Notes under the pieces: generated by a model
What the model was told of the DNA's origin: nothing
Databases searched by the model: none
Seen by the model: only the letters and a program-made list of their open reading frames with translations
In this document: positions 34,496-44,353 of the stretch, piece after piece
Layout: each line of letters starts with the position of its first letter
How positions within the stretch are numbered: position 1 is the first letter of the stretch
Assembly (NCBI GenBank): GCA_047600605.1
Contig: JASGKK010000001.1
Location: 1,860,001 to 1,924,000 of the forward strand
Source of the DNA: CAYMZZ01 sp047600605
GTDB lineage: Bacteria > Bacteroidota > Bacteroidia > Chitinophagales > Chitinophagaceae
Direction of reading: 5' to 3'
Length of the DNA: 64,000 bases
Translations under genes and position numbers: made by a program

Positions 34496-37400
34496 TTATT
34501 GTTTTTGCAGGCGATAGGCCGAAGGAAGGACCTGAAAAATGGCCTTAAAGCTCTTACTGAAGTTCTTGGGATTGTTGAAGCCTACTTCATAAGCCACTTC
34601 TGCAATGGTCATATCTGTTTTCTCCAACAGCATAGCCGCCTTTTGCATCCGCATATCGCGGATAAACTCCAGGGGCGACTTGCCCGTAACCGACAACATG
34701 CGTTTGTACAAGGCCACCCGGCTCATGCATAAGGTCCGGCTCAGGTCTTCGACCGAAAAATCCGGCTCGGCCATATTTTTTTCGACCTCGGCAATCACCT
34801 GCTGCAGGAAAATATCTGCTGCCGGCACTACTGTTATTTCACCCTGTTTTACTTCTACCTGTTTCTGATATGTCTTTTTCAGGACCAGGTTTTGTTGCAG
34901 CTGATTGCGGATGCGGGTTTGCAGGATCTCAAAATTGAAGGGCTTGGTCATATAATCATTGGCCCCGGTTTCCAGACCACGCAACTGCTGCTCCTCCCCG
35001 GTAAGCGCCGTCAGCAGAATGACAGGGATATGAGAAGTACGTTTATCTGCTTTTATTTTCTTACAAAGGTCAATACCATTCATTTCCGGCATACTCACAT
35101 CACTCACCACCAGATCCGGATGAGCCGCCAGTGCCTTCTGCCAGCCGGTCTTTCCATTGCCGGCTTCAATGATATGATAATACTCTTTGAGGTTGTCTTT
35201 GAGATAGAAACGGAAGTCTTCATTATCTTCTACCAGCAACACAATGGGTTGCTTTGTCAGCTTTTTATTTTCTTTTGCCACAGGCAATTCATCTGCCTGT
35301 TCCTCAAGCAGGTTTTCTTCTGCCGGATGAGGCTCCGTCGGCAACGGTGATTCTTCTCTCGTCACAGGCATGGTCACAATAAAACTGCTTCCCTTATCCG
35401 GTTCGCTTTCTACCACTATATCACCCCCATGCAGGCGTACAAATTCGCGGGTGATAGCCAGCCCGATGCCACTGCCCTGGTTGACCATATTGTCTGGTAC
35501 ATCTGTCTGAAAGAAGCGTTCAAATATCCTGTCCTGCTTGTCTTTTGCAATGCCTATACCTGTATCGGTGATACGCAGTACCAGTTCATGCTCCCCTTCC
35601 CTTTCTTCCAGCTTCACATCGACCGTCACGTGACCATTGGGCAGGGTGAATTTGAATGCATTCGAAAGCAGATTAAATAAAATACGCTCGGCTTTTTCGT
35701 GATCAAACCGGGTATAAAACGACTCGACATTACTCCGGAATGAAAAGGTAATATGCTTGATGTCCGCAATGTCGGTGAATGAATGGCTCACGTCATGAAT
35801 AAAGGAAATAATGTCGCCACTGGTTGCATTCAGTGTAAGTTCTTTTTCTTCCAGCTTTCTGAAATCGAGCAACTGGTTTACCAGGTTAAGTAAGCGTTTT
35901 GCATTGCGTTGCAGCATTTCTATCTGTGTACGCGTATCTGCACCGGGATTTTGCTGCAGCATTTTATCAATAGGAGCCAGTATGAGCGACAGCGGTGTGC
36001 GGAACTCATGGCTTACATTGGTAAAGAACCTGATCTTCATCAGGTCGAGCTCATGTTTGCGGCGGGCTTCTTTCTTTTCTTCTTCAATTGCATAGCGGCG
36101 TCTTGCCCGTTGCAATTCCATTCTCCGGGCAAAATACAGCACAGAAGCTGCTACCAGTATATATAATGCATAAGCCAGTGGCGTTTTCCAGAAAGGCGGC
36201 CGCACCTTTATTATTAATGGAGCAGATTCTTCGCTCCATACGCCCTCACTATTCATCGCTTTTACCCGGAATTTATACGTACCGGCATCAAGATTGGTAT
36301 AGGTAGCCATCCGCTGGCCTGCGTCGGTATACAACCAGTCATTATTAAATCCATCCAGTTTATACGCATATCTTGTTTTTTCTGTACTGGCAAAGTCGAG
36401 TGCGGCAAACTCTACGGAAAACACATTTTGATTATGCTTTAAAACAACCTTATCGGTATAGGCCAGTGACGCAGGCAGTATTACCTGTTTGTCAATTTTT
36501 TCACCTACATCTACCGGCTTATTAAAAACCTGGAAGGAGGTAAGTACCAGCTGCGCATCAAACCGGCGGTGCCTGGCAGCCGGTGGCATAAACAAGTTAA
36601 ACCCTCCTGCCCCGCCAAACAGCAATTCACCCTTGCTGGTGCGTAACGCAGCATTCTCATTAAACTCTCTTCCCTGCAATCCATCCCTTTCATCGTAATT
36701 AATAAAACGGAAATCTTTCAGCTCACCTTTCTCATCCGGCATTATACTGGCCAGGCCATTAGGTGTGCCCGCCCATATCCAGCCATTTTTATCTTCAACG
36801 AGGGTAAGGATGGTATTGTGCGGCAACCCATCACGGGTATGCAGGGTCATCATCTTCTTGCCGGGTGCTGTGTAAATATTCAATCCATCATGTGAGCCTA
36901 TCCATACCCATCCCCGCTTATCCTGCACAATAGCTGTCAGGTTATTGTTACTGATGCTTTCCGGATTGCCCGACTGATGCTGATAATAAGAAAAATTGCC
37001 CGTGGTATCCAGGATATTAAGACCGTCTGACGTGGCAATCCAGATATTACCCGACTGATCTTCCATAAAATCGGCTACATAGTTTGACCGGATAGAATTG
37101 GGCAGGTATGGTTTATAATGTTTGAATGTTTTCTTTTGCCTGTCAAAAAGATCAAGACCATTACCCAGGGTACCGATCCACATACGTCCCCTGCTGTCTT
37201 CAAAGATTTCCCAGACCCTGTCGTCAGACAGGCTGTTACTATCTGCGGGATCGTGGCGATAATGTGTAAACTTATTTCCATCAAAGCAATCCAGTCCTCC
37301 ATAATAGGATCCGATCCATAATTTCTCCTGCTTATCAATAAATAAACTTACGATCACATTGTTGCCCAGTGAGCCGGGATTAGCCTGATCGTGTGTATAG

Positions 37401-38599
37401 GCTGTAAAAGTGTTGGTGGCCCGGTTAAAATAATTCAGTCCTCCCCCATTGGTGCCGACCCATATATTCCCTTTTGCATCTTCGGCAAACCGATTCACAT
37501 CATCATAGGAAAGACTGTTGCGGCCGGCAGTATGATGGCGGTACAGCGGCAGGTTAATAATCCCGGGATGGTAATAGCTTATCCCTTTTTTGTAGGTACC
37601 CACCCACACATATCCTTTATCGTCGCGGTAGACCGATACGATACTGTTTTGCCCCAGCGACTTTACCTCATCCTCTTTATTCAGTACATATCTTATTGTG
37701 TGGGTGTTTTTATTGTAAATATTAACACCTCCATGATCTGTACCAATCCATATTTCTCCTTTAGATGCTTCCACCACACTCGCTACAATATTATTATTGA
37801 GCCGTGCAGATCCCTGGTCTTTACAGATCAGTGTTGACTTACCCTGCTGTGGTTTCATCCACAGTACCCCTTTGGGATTTGTAGCCTGCGAGTATATCCA
37901 CAGCTCATTATCACTGTCTATAAAAATCTGGAAGGTGAGCAGGGTACCGTCGAATATGCGACCGGGCACATCGGTTTTGCCAGCCTCTTTGCCCGTTGCC
38001 ATATCCAGCCATATCAATTTTCCGTTGAGGAATAATACGTAACAAAGACCGTTGGCATCAAACTGAAAAGCAGCGACCGGTTCGCTGGCGGGTGCCGAGT
38101 ATACTCTTTTTGCCTTTCGCGTGGCCGGGTTATATTCCCACAGGTATTGCCGGTCTATCAGAAACCAATAAGTACCTCCGGCCCGCCTGCGTATATCCGA
38201 TACGGCGGTACCCGTGATACCCAGTTCCGCCAAAGCCGCCTGTGTATTGCGGGTTACTCTTTCGGTTCGCAGATCAAGTATGCTAAACAACGTTTTTGTT
38301 TCGACCCAAAGCTTATCATGCGGGCCTTCCAGTATGCGGGATACAAAATTCTCTGCAAGCGAATTGGTGTCCTTCAGATCGTGGCGGAATACTTTAAACT
38401 GATAGCCATCGTAGCGGTTAAGACCCGACAATGTGCCCACCCATAAAAACCCTTTGGCATCGCGATAAAAACAATTGACCTGGTTATTGGAAAGTCCGTT
38501 ACTGATATCAAGACGGGAGAATGAATACGGATCGGCCTGGGCAAAAGCCCGTGCAGCAGTAAAAAAAACCAGCAGCCATATGGCAAACCTTTTACACAT
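34496..38599 (-). CDS. Hybrid two-component system (HTCS) sensor/regulator
   Basis: About 1367 aa. A signal peptide (CKRFAIWLLVFFTAARAFAQ) is followed by two seven-bladed propellers of repeated WVGT/WIGT units (about 30-740), a Y_Y_Y domain (750-800) and a membrane helix near 810. The histidine kinase has His near 863 in NVSHEFRTPLS, then an ATPase domain (GIGLAITREF). A receiver carries Asp near 1165 (DLVVSDVSMPEMNG), and an AraC-type helix-turn-helix closes the protein (1265-1367). HTCSs sense oligosaccharides in the periplasm and activate a nearby PUL. Its position just before susC makes the xyloglucan-type locus the likely target. ATG 38599 is preferred to TTG 38611. Confidence 0.93.
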   Translation of the reverse strand: MCKRFAIWLLVFFTAARAFAQADPYSFSRLDISNGLSNNQVNCFYRDAKGFLWVGTLSGLNRYDGYQFKVFRHDLKDTNSLAENFVSRILEGPHDKLWVETKTLFSILDLRTERVTRNTQAALAELGITGTAVSDIRRRAGGTYWFLIDRQYLWEYNPATRKAKRVYSAPASEPVAAFQFDANGLCYVLFLNGKLIWLDMATGKEAGKTDVPGRIFDGTLLTFQIFIDSDNELWIYSQATNPKGVLWMKPQQGKSTLICKDQGSARLNNNIVASVVEASKGEIWIGTDHGGVNIYNKNTHTIRYVLNKEDEVKSLGQNSIVSVYRDDKGYVWVGTYKKGISYYHPGIINLPLYRHHTAGRNSLSYDDVNRFAEDAKGNIWVGTNGGGLNYFNRATNTFTAYTHDQANPGSLGNNVIVSLFIDKQEKLWIGSYYGGLDCFDGNKFTHYRHDPADSNSLSDDRVWEIFEDSRGRMWIGTLGNGLDLFDRQKKTFKHYKPYLPNSIRSNYVADFMEDQSGNIWIATSDGLNILDTTGNFSYYQHQSGNPESISNNNLTAIVQDKRGWVWIGSHDGLNIYTAPGKKMMTLHTRDGLPHNTILTLVEDKNGWIWAGTPNGLASIMPDEKGELKDFRFINYDERDGLQGREFNENAALRTSKGELLFGGAGGFNLFMPPAARHRRFDAQLVLTSFQVFNKPVDVGEKIDKQVILPASLAYTDKVVLKHNQNVFSVEFAALDFASTEKTRYAYKLDGFNNDWLYTDAGQRMATYTNLDAGTYKFRVKAMNSEGVWSEESAPLIIKVRPPFWKTPLAYALYILVAASVLYFARRMELQRARRRYAIEEEKKEARRKHELDLMKIRFFTNVSHEFRTPLSLILAPIDKMLQQNPGADTRTQIEMLQRNAKRLLNLVNQLLDFRKLEEKELTLNATSGDIISFIHDVSHSFTDIADIKHITFSFRSNVESFYTRFDHEKAERILFNLLSNAFKFTLPNGHVTVDVKLEEREGEHELVLRITDTGIGIAKDKQDRIFERFFQTDVPDNMVNQGSGIGLAITREFVRLHGGDIVVESEPDKGSSFIVTMPVTREESPLPTEPHPAEENLLEEQADELPVAKENKKLTKQPIVLLVEDNEDFRFYLKDNLKEYYHIIEAGNGKTGWQKALAAHPDLVVSDVSMPEMNGIDLCKKIKADKRTSHIPVILLTALTGEEQQLRGLETGANDYMTKPFNFEILQTRIRNQLQQNLVLKKTYQKQVEVKQGEITVVPAADIFLQQVIAEVEKNMAEPDFSVEDLSRTLCMSRVALYKRMLSVTGKSPLEFIRDMRMQKAAMLLEKTDMTIAEVAYEVGFNNPKNFSKSFKAIFQVLPSAYRLQKQ

Positions 38600-38662
38600 C
38601 GTTGTTTCCAAATATACTTATTCAGCAGGGAAATGAAAACACAGAACAATGGTTTATCCTGA

Positions 38663-40006
38663 TTATTTTAGTAGACTATTATCATCTGCCACCGTATCTG
38701 CTTCAATGTTATCGGTAATAATATCTTCTGTTTCATGTACGCGCGAAAAAGCTCTCTCCATTTTATCCCTGTCAAATTCCTTTTCATTATTAGCCAGCCA
38801 GATAGTCGCCACTCCATTGCCAATAAAGTTGGTTATAGCCCTGGCTTCTGACATAAAGCGGTCAACACCCAGTAACAAGGCAAGCCCTTCTACCGGAATA
38901 ACCTTGATAGCAGTAAGCGTGGAAGCCAGCACCACGAATCCGCTGCCCGTAACACCTGCTGCTCCTTTGGAAGTGAGCATTAGAATACCAACAATAGCCG
39001 CTATTTGCCCCAGGCCCAGTTCTACATTAAATACCTGCCCCAGGAAGATCATACACATAGACAGATAAATGGTCGTTCCATCCAGGTTAAAAGAATAACC
39101 GGTAGGCACTACCAGCCCCACTACCGGCTTGGAGCATCCCATTCTTTCCAGCTTTTCCATCAGGGATGGCAGGGCCGCCTCCGATGAAGAAGTGCCTAAT
39201 ACGATCAGCAATTCTTCGCGTATATATTTCAAAAACCGGATCAGGCTTACCTTATACATCCGCAGGATAAAATACAGTACCAGAAAAATAAACAGGGCCA
39301 TTGTGATATATACCGTGATCATCAGTTTGCCCAGGGGCAGTAAGGTGTCGATACCAAATTTGCTGATGGTATATGCCATACCACCAAAAGCTCCGATCGG
39401 CGCCAGCAACATTACGCGGTGCAATCCCTTAAATACATAGCGGGAAGCCTTGTGCATGATATGAACAAGGCCGTCTTTTTTCTTTACCAGGCTCAGCGAC
39501 ACACCCAGCATGAGCGCCACCAGCAATACCTGCAGGGTAGAATTTTCTTTCAGGAATTGCCACCAGCTGAAATCATTGCCCTGTTTGGTATAGGCAGAAA
39601 CATCTGCACCTTTTACACCGGAAGTATCCACTCCGTGGCCTGGTTGAATCAGCAAGGCCACTACTACGCCAATGATGAGCGCAAATGTGGTAACCACTTC
39701 AAAATAAAGTAATGCCTTTGCCCCTACGCGCCCTACTTTTTTCAGGTCGCCCATGCTGACGATCCCCAGCGTGATCGTCAGAAAAATGATCGGGTTGATA
39801 AACAGTTTTACGACACTGATAAAACCCGACCCCAGCAGCTCACTGAATGTAGATTTGATAGTCATCTCCTGTCCCAGCAGGCGAAAACTGTAGCCTTTAT
39901 CCAACACCTGGCGAAGCGCCAGCTCCGGAAAATAATGCCCGACCAGTACACCTGCTGTAATGGCGATCAGCACCCAGAACGTGAGATTCTTGAATAAACG
40001 AAGCAT
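38663..40006 (-). CDS. Dicarboxylate/amino acid:cation symporter (DAACS family)
   Basis: A 447-aa transporter with eight membrane segments and two re-entrant loops. Family motifs are VKLFINPIIFLTITLGI, the serine-rich LIVLGTSSSEAALP loop, GYSFNLDGTTIY and the second hairpin LTSKGAAGVTGSGF, followed by the substrate region GVDRFMSEARAITNFIGNGVA. It takes up C4-dicarboxylates or acidic amino acids with Na+ or H+. It starts 26 bp after the AGE epimerase gene on the same strand and could be the last gene of the mannan operon, although its substrate has no obvious place in mannan breakdown. Confidence 0.9.
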   Translation of the reverse strand: MLRLFKNLTFWVLIAITAGVLVGHYFPELALRQVLDKGYSFRLLGQEMTIKSTFSELLGSGFISVVKLFINPIIFLTITLGIVSMGDLKKVGRVGAKALLYFEVVTTFALIIGVVVALLIQPGHGVDTSGVKGADVSAYTKQGNDFSWWQFLKENSTLQVLLVALMLGVSLSLVKKKDGLVHIMHKASRYVFKGLHRVMLLAPIGAFGGMAYTISKFGIDTLLPLGKLMITVYITMALFIFLVLYFILRMYKVSLIRFLKYIREELLIVLGTSSSEAALPSLMEKLERMGCSKPVVGLVVPTGYSFNLDGTTIYLSMCMIFLGQVFNVELGLGQIAAIVGILMLTSKGAAGVTGSGFVVLASTLTAIKVIPVEGLALLLGVDRFMSEARAITNFIGNGVATIWLANNEKEFDRDKMERAFSRVHETEDIITDNIEADTVADDNSLLK

Positions 40007-40032
40007 GATGAAAACAAAGATTAAAATCAGCG

Positions 40033-41283
40033 CTATGATTTGCCTGATGATGATACGGTCAATTGGCGGATACGATACCCAAGTTCAATACAGGCACGCG
40101 AATTGTGGTAAGGGCATTTCCAGAAACCTGCTTTATCCTGTCCTTCCATTTTATGCAGCTGGTCTGTAACTCCCCAGTACCATTCACCATTTTCCTGATC
40201 TCTGATATATCGTTTAATAAACGTCCAAACACCAGCGGTCTGCTGCAAAAAACGATCCTCGCCACTCAGTTGCCAGGCCGTAAAAAAACCTACCATGGCT
40301 TCCGCCTGCGGCCACCAGTGTTTCTCCCTGATCCAGTGATCGGTTGCCGCTTCATACTCATACCATAGGCCGCCATCGGCATCAAGCCCATCGGTTGCCG
40401 CCCGGGCCATGGCAATGGCCATAGCTGAAAATCGTTTTATGTACACAGCATCACCCACTATCTCTGCACACTCCTGTAGCAGCCAGGCAGCTTCAATATC
40501 ATGCCCAAATGAAATGATACTGCCGGCAGGCTGCCAGGTTTCGGTAAAAAAAAGTCGTTGCCGGTATGATGTGCGGTCAATTATTTTATCAGAAAACAGA
40601 TCCAGCAGGTCCCGGATGCGTGCCGCGAGGCTCGGATTTTTCCAGGCTTTATACAGATTGGCATACGCCTCTATTACATGCAAATGTGTGTTCATGGTCT
40701 TGCACAGATTCTCTTCCTTTTCGCTCAGCCGGAAGTCTGCCCGTGGTGACCAATCCTGATCAAACGCTTCAATATATCCACCGTATTGTTTATCCCATGC
40801 TACCTGTTCGAGGTTTTCATAAAGGTGTATTGCCTGATCAAGAGCGGACTGATTGCCACATGCCAGGTATAGCTCCGATAGTCCATAGATTGCAAAGGCC
40901 TGGCCATATACCTGTTTTTTCCCATCGAGCATACGTCCTTCAGCGTCTACCGACCAGTAAAAGCCACCATTTATTTTATCAAGAAAGGCTGACTCAAGAA
41001 AACGGAAGGCTTTTTCCGCTTCTGTCAGATACTGATGTTCGCCCGTGTAGCGATAAGCTGCTGCAAACGTCCATACTACCCGGGCATGCAATACCAATCC
41101 TTTCGATGCAGTGCGGTTGGGTTTATTATTATCATGTACACTGCCATAGAAGCCTCCGCGTTCATCGTCTTTGGCATACCGCATCCACCAGCTAAGGATA
41201 GCCTCCAGCTCTTCCTCCAGCTGTTGCTGATAACCGGTCAGCCAGCCTTTCTTTGCCGTATCTACCTGCAGGCCTATACTCAT
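40033..41283 (-). CDS. AGE family epimerase (cellobiose/mannobiose 2-epimerase)
   Basis: A 416-aa (alpha/alpha)6-barrel enzyme of the N-acylglucosamine 2-epimerase superfamily. Catalytic His residues are in TMNTHLHVIEAY (near 190-195), SFGHDIEAAWL (near 255) and KHWWPQAEAM (near 320). Aromatic residues line the pocket. The length and these motifs fit cellobiose 2-epimerase, which converts mannosyl-mannose to mannosyl-glucose. No signal peptide is present, so it is cytosolic. It overlaps the GH130 gene by 4 bp, linking it directly to the phosphorylase that uses its product. Confidence 0.92.
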   Translation of the reverse strand: MSIGLQVDTAKKGWLTGYQQQLEEELEAILSWWMRYAKDDERGGFYGSVHDNNKPNRTASKGLVLHARVVWTFAAAYRYTGEHQYLTEAEKAFRFLESAFLDKINGGFYWSVDAEGRMLDGKKQVYGQAFAIYGLSELYLACGNQSALDQAIHLYENLEQVAWDKQYGGYIEAFDQDWSPRADFRLSEKEENLCKTMNTHLHVIEAYANLYKAWKNPSLAARIRDLLDLFSDKIIDRTSYRQRLFFTETWQPAGSIISFGHDIEAAWLLQECAEIVGDAVYIKRFSAMAIAMARAATDGLDADGGLWYEYEAATDHWIREKHWWPQAEAMVGFFTAWQLSGEDRFLQQTAGVWTFIKRYIRDQENGEWYWGVTDQLHKMEGQDKAGFWKCPYHNSRACIELGYRIRQLTVSSSGKS

Positions 41284-42509
41284 TCTGATAATTTATATAC
41301 TGGCTCTTCACGAATGGGCACCGGCACCAGCGATTCTTTAAAATCATTATTCCCTGCTACCAGCGCCTGAATGCGTTTTACAGAAGTAGCCGAGGTAAAC
41401 TCATCGGCTGGCGTATTCATTGCATAGTCTACGAGTATATCCAGTGTAGTGGTAGCTACATGCATGCGCGTATCAGAAGATGCATAATAGATAAACACCG
41501 TGCCATCGTCGTCAAGAATCCAGCCATTGCTGAATACTACATTCGACACATCTCCTACCCGCTCCACACCTTCGGGTGCCAGGAAATAACCGGCGGGTTT
41601 GTAGATCACTTTTGCCAGGTCATGCAGATCCGTCATAAACATATACAGTACATAACGTAGTCCTGCAGCCGTATTGCGCACTCCATGTGCCAGGTGCAGC
41701 CAGCCATGCGGGGTACGTAATGGCGCAGGGCCAGATCCGTTTTTTAATTCGTACACGGTATGATATACTTTCGGGTCTACAATAAATTCTTCGCTGATCA
41801 CCGCATGCGTAATATCATCGGCCAGCCCGAATCCGATCCCTCCACCTTTACCTGCTTCAATAAAACCATCCTGCGGACGGGTATAGAAGGCATATTTTCC
41901 ATTTACGAACTCAGGATGCAGTACCACGTTACGCTGCTGTGGCGATGGTGTGACCAGGTCGGGCAGCCGTTCCCAATTGATGAGATCACGGGAGCGTACA
42001 ATACCGCATTGTGCCACGGCAGATGACTGATCTGTTTCGGGCACATCTTTGGCACGGCGCTCTGTACAAAACAATCCATATACCCAACCATCTTCATGTG
42101 CCACGAGCCGGATATCATACACATTGGTGTCAGGCTCATCCGCTTCTGGAATGATGGTCGGCGCATCCCAGAATACAAAATTGTCTACTCCATTGGGACT
42201 CTCTGCTATACCGAAAAACGATTTGCGGTCATACCCTTCCACACGGGCCATGAGCAGATAGCGGCCATTCCATTTGATAGCGCCTGCATTGAGTACCGAG
42301 TTGATGCCATTGCGGAGCAGGAGACGCGGATTGGTATCGGGATTAAAATCGTATTGCCAGGTCAGCGGCACGTGTGCTGTAGTCAATACCGGATGAAGGT
42401 ACCGGTGATAAAGACCATGTATTGATTCAAGTTTTTTGTTTTCACGTTTCAGAAGCTGTTCATAATCTCCCACCAGCATCTGCATTCTTTCTTTAAACTG
42501 CTTATCCAT
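41280..42509 (-). CDS. GH130 beta-1,4-mannosylglucose phosphorylase
   Basis: A 409-aa five-bladed beta-propeller enzyme. It shows NPRLLLRNGINSVLNAGAI, ARVEGYDRKSFFGIAESPNG, the proton-donor Asp in NVYDIRLV (near 133), and the phosphate-site HPEFVNGKYAFYTRPQDGF and GSGPAPLRTPHGWLHL motifs. These match GH130 subgroup 1, which phosphorolyses 4-O-beta-mannosyl-glucose to mannose 1-phosphate and glucose. It is cytosolic. Coupling to the epimerase and symporter reproduces the B. fragilis mannobiose pathway. Confidence 0.93.
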   Translation of the reverse strand: MDKQFKERMQMLVGDYEQLLKRENKKLESIHGLYHRYLHPVLTTAHVPLTWQYDFNPDTNPRLLLRNGINSVLNAGAIKWNGRYLLMARVEGYDRKSFFGIAESPNGVDNFVFWDAPTIIPEADEPDTNVYDIRLVAHEDGWVYGLFCTERRAKDVPETDQSSAVAQCGIVRSRDLINWERLPDLVTPSPQQRNVVLHPEFVNGKYAFYTRPQDGFIEAGKGGGIGFGLADDITHAVISEEFIVDPKVYHTVYELKNGSGPAPLRTPHGWLHLAHGVRNTAAGLRYVLYMFMTDLHDLAKVIYKPAGYFLAPEGVERVGDVSNVVFSNGWILDDDGTVFIYYASSDTRMHVATTTLDILVDYAMNTPADEFTSATSVKRIQALVAGNNDFKESLVPVPIREEPVYKLSE

Positions 42510-42522
42510 ATAATAAGGTTAT

Positions 42523-44352
42523 TTAGTTTTCGAGTTTATTCCACCAGGTTTTCTTAAGAATAATAACAATTACAGTAAGTATGGCAATAGTGATCAGCAG
42601 GGGCAATTTCATCCACAACACTACATACATCGGCAACAGTGTAAGGCAGCACTGCGCAATGATACCCAGCACCACATTGAACATATCGAGTTTAAACCGG
42701 CGGTTGGGTTCAAAGGAAGGATCATCAGCTACTACCTGCTCATGCACGGGCTTCCAGAAGCCCCAGGGTTTTACGGTTTTGTAAAATGACTTCAGCGTCT
42801 CCATTTCCGTTGGCGGTGCGGTATAGGTGCCTATGAGGCAGCCTGCAATGGAGATCACAAAGAGCAATGGCCAGATGTAGAGAAACAGGCCGTCAAACAG
42901 TTTGAGGAATACCAGTGCACCAACAATGCCGCTGGCCATGCCCCAGAAAAATCCATGCGCATTGAACCGCCACCAATACCATTTAAACAGATTGGCAGCG
43001 ATATAACCTCCGTATAATCCGCCCACGATCCATTGCAGCACACTATTTACATCACGTGCAAAAAAACCGAGTACAATACCTATGGCCACTACAATCACAC
43101 CCACCAGGTAATTGGCCCTGATTACTTTTTTGTTGCTGGCTGCGGGATTAATGTACTTGAGGTAAACATCATTGATGATATAAGCCTGCGCCGCATTGAG
43201 TGTGCCTGAGAAAGTACCCATAAAGGCACCAAGCAGACCGGTCAGCACCAAACCCATAATACCGGCGGGCAGAAACTGATTGATGGTGGCTGGCAATATG
43301 CGTTCAAAGTCGGTGCCGTCTGCACCTGTCAGATTCATTTGTTTATAATAGAGCAGGGCCAGTACAGTGAGGCCAATCACCATCGAGTAACGTACCGGCA
43401 GCAATATGATTGATACAAAACCGGTCATCTTACTGGCTTCTTTGGGAGAACGCGTAGACAGGATCTTTTGCATATCATAGTTGGGCGCCGGGCCGGCAAG
43501 ACTCGCAAATATGCCTTTAAACAGCATCATCATAAAGAATATTCCAAACAGACCGAATCCATCATCAGCAATTTTCTTATTGGCCTCGGGTACAGTTGTA
43601 CTCCAGTCGAGCCCCAGCTCCCAGCCAAAAAACGGATTGAGCCAGCCATCGGGCACCTGCAGTTGTCCACCATTCTGATGCAAATGCATCATGGCGATCA
43701 CAGCTACTGATACACAGGCTACGATCATGATCATATATTTGATAAAGTCACCCAGTACAATACTGTGCATGCCTCCAATGATCGAGTAGAACATGGCAAA
43801 CAACGTAAACACGATACCATAAAAATGGGGAACATAGGCAGGCGCCACATCAAAAGGAACATAGGCACTCACGGCATCCCAGGGCACAAATATTTCAATG
43901 AACTTGCCGAGGCCAATAAATCCATAGGCCAGGAAACCGAAGCAACCAATCAGTGCAAATATTACCACCACGCTATGCGAGCCCTGTACTCCTTTGCCGG
44001 TAGTACCAAAGCGGGTCTTCAACCACTCTGCTCCGGTATTGGCATTGGACCGCCTTAACCATTTTGACAGAAACATCATCATGAATACCTGATTAAATAC
44101 CGGCCATAGCCAGGGTATCCAGATACTCTTCATGCCATATACAAAACAGAGCGCCACCATCCACATGGTGCCACTGATATCAAACATATCGCTGGCATCG
44201 CTTAATCCCAGCATATACCAGGGCAGCGACTTACCTCCCATGAGGTAACTTTCTTTATTAAGTCTGGCTCTTTTTCTCATCCAGAAACCCACCATTACCA
44301 TAGAGGCCAGGTAAGTGAGCATAATCAGAATGTCAATCAACTGTAGCTTCAT
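42523..44352 (-). CDS. Sodium:solute symporter (SSS family), probable mannobiose importer
   Basis: A 609-aa inner-membrane protein with about 13-14 hydrophobic segments. The SSS core is recognisable in SYLMGGKSLPWYMLGLSDASDMFDISGTMW, and the Na+-binding region lies near GLLGAFMGTFSGTLNAAQAY. ATG 44352 (KLQLIDILIML) is one base after the GH26 stop, so the genes are tightly coupled. By analogy with B. fragilis ManB it should bring mannobiose into the cytosol for the epimerase and GH130; the substrate is inferred from context. Confidence 0.88.
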   Translation of the reverse strand: MKLQLIDILIMLTYLASMVMVGFWMRKRARLNKESYLMGGKSLPWYMLGLSDASDMFDISGTMWMVALCFVYGMKSIWIPWLWPVFNQVFMMMFLSKWLRRSNANTGAEWLKTRFGTTGKGVQGSHSVVVIFALIGCFGFLAYGFIGLGKFIEIFVPWDAVSAYVPFDVAPAYVPHFYGIVFTLFAMFYSIIGGMHSIVLGDFIKYMIMIVACVSVAVIAMMHLHQNGGQLQVPDGWLNPFFGWELGLDWSTTVPEANKKIADDGFGLFGIFFMMMLFKGIFASLAGPAPNYDMQKILSTRSPKEASKMTGFVSIILLPVRYSMVIGLTVLALLYYKQMNLTGADGTDFERILPATINQFLPAGIMGLVLTGLLGAFMGTFSGTLNAAQAYIINDVYLKYINPAASNKKVIRANYLVGVIVVAIGIVLGFFARDVNSVLQWIVGGLYGGYIAANLFKWYWWRFNAHGFFWGMASGIVGALVFLKLFDGLFLYIWPLLFVISIAGCLIGTYTAPPTEMETLKSFYKTVKPWGFWKPVHEQVVADDPSFEPNRRFKLDMFNVVLGIIAQCCLTLLPMYVVLWMKLPLLITIAILTVIVIILKKTWWNKLEN

Positions 44353-44353
44353 A

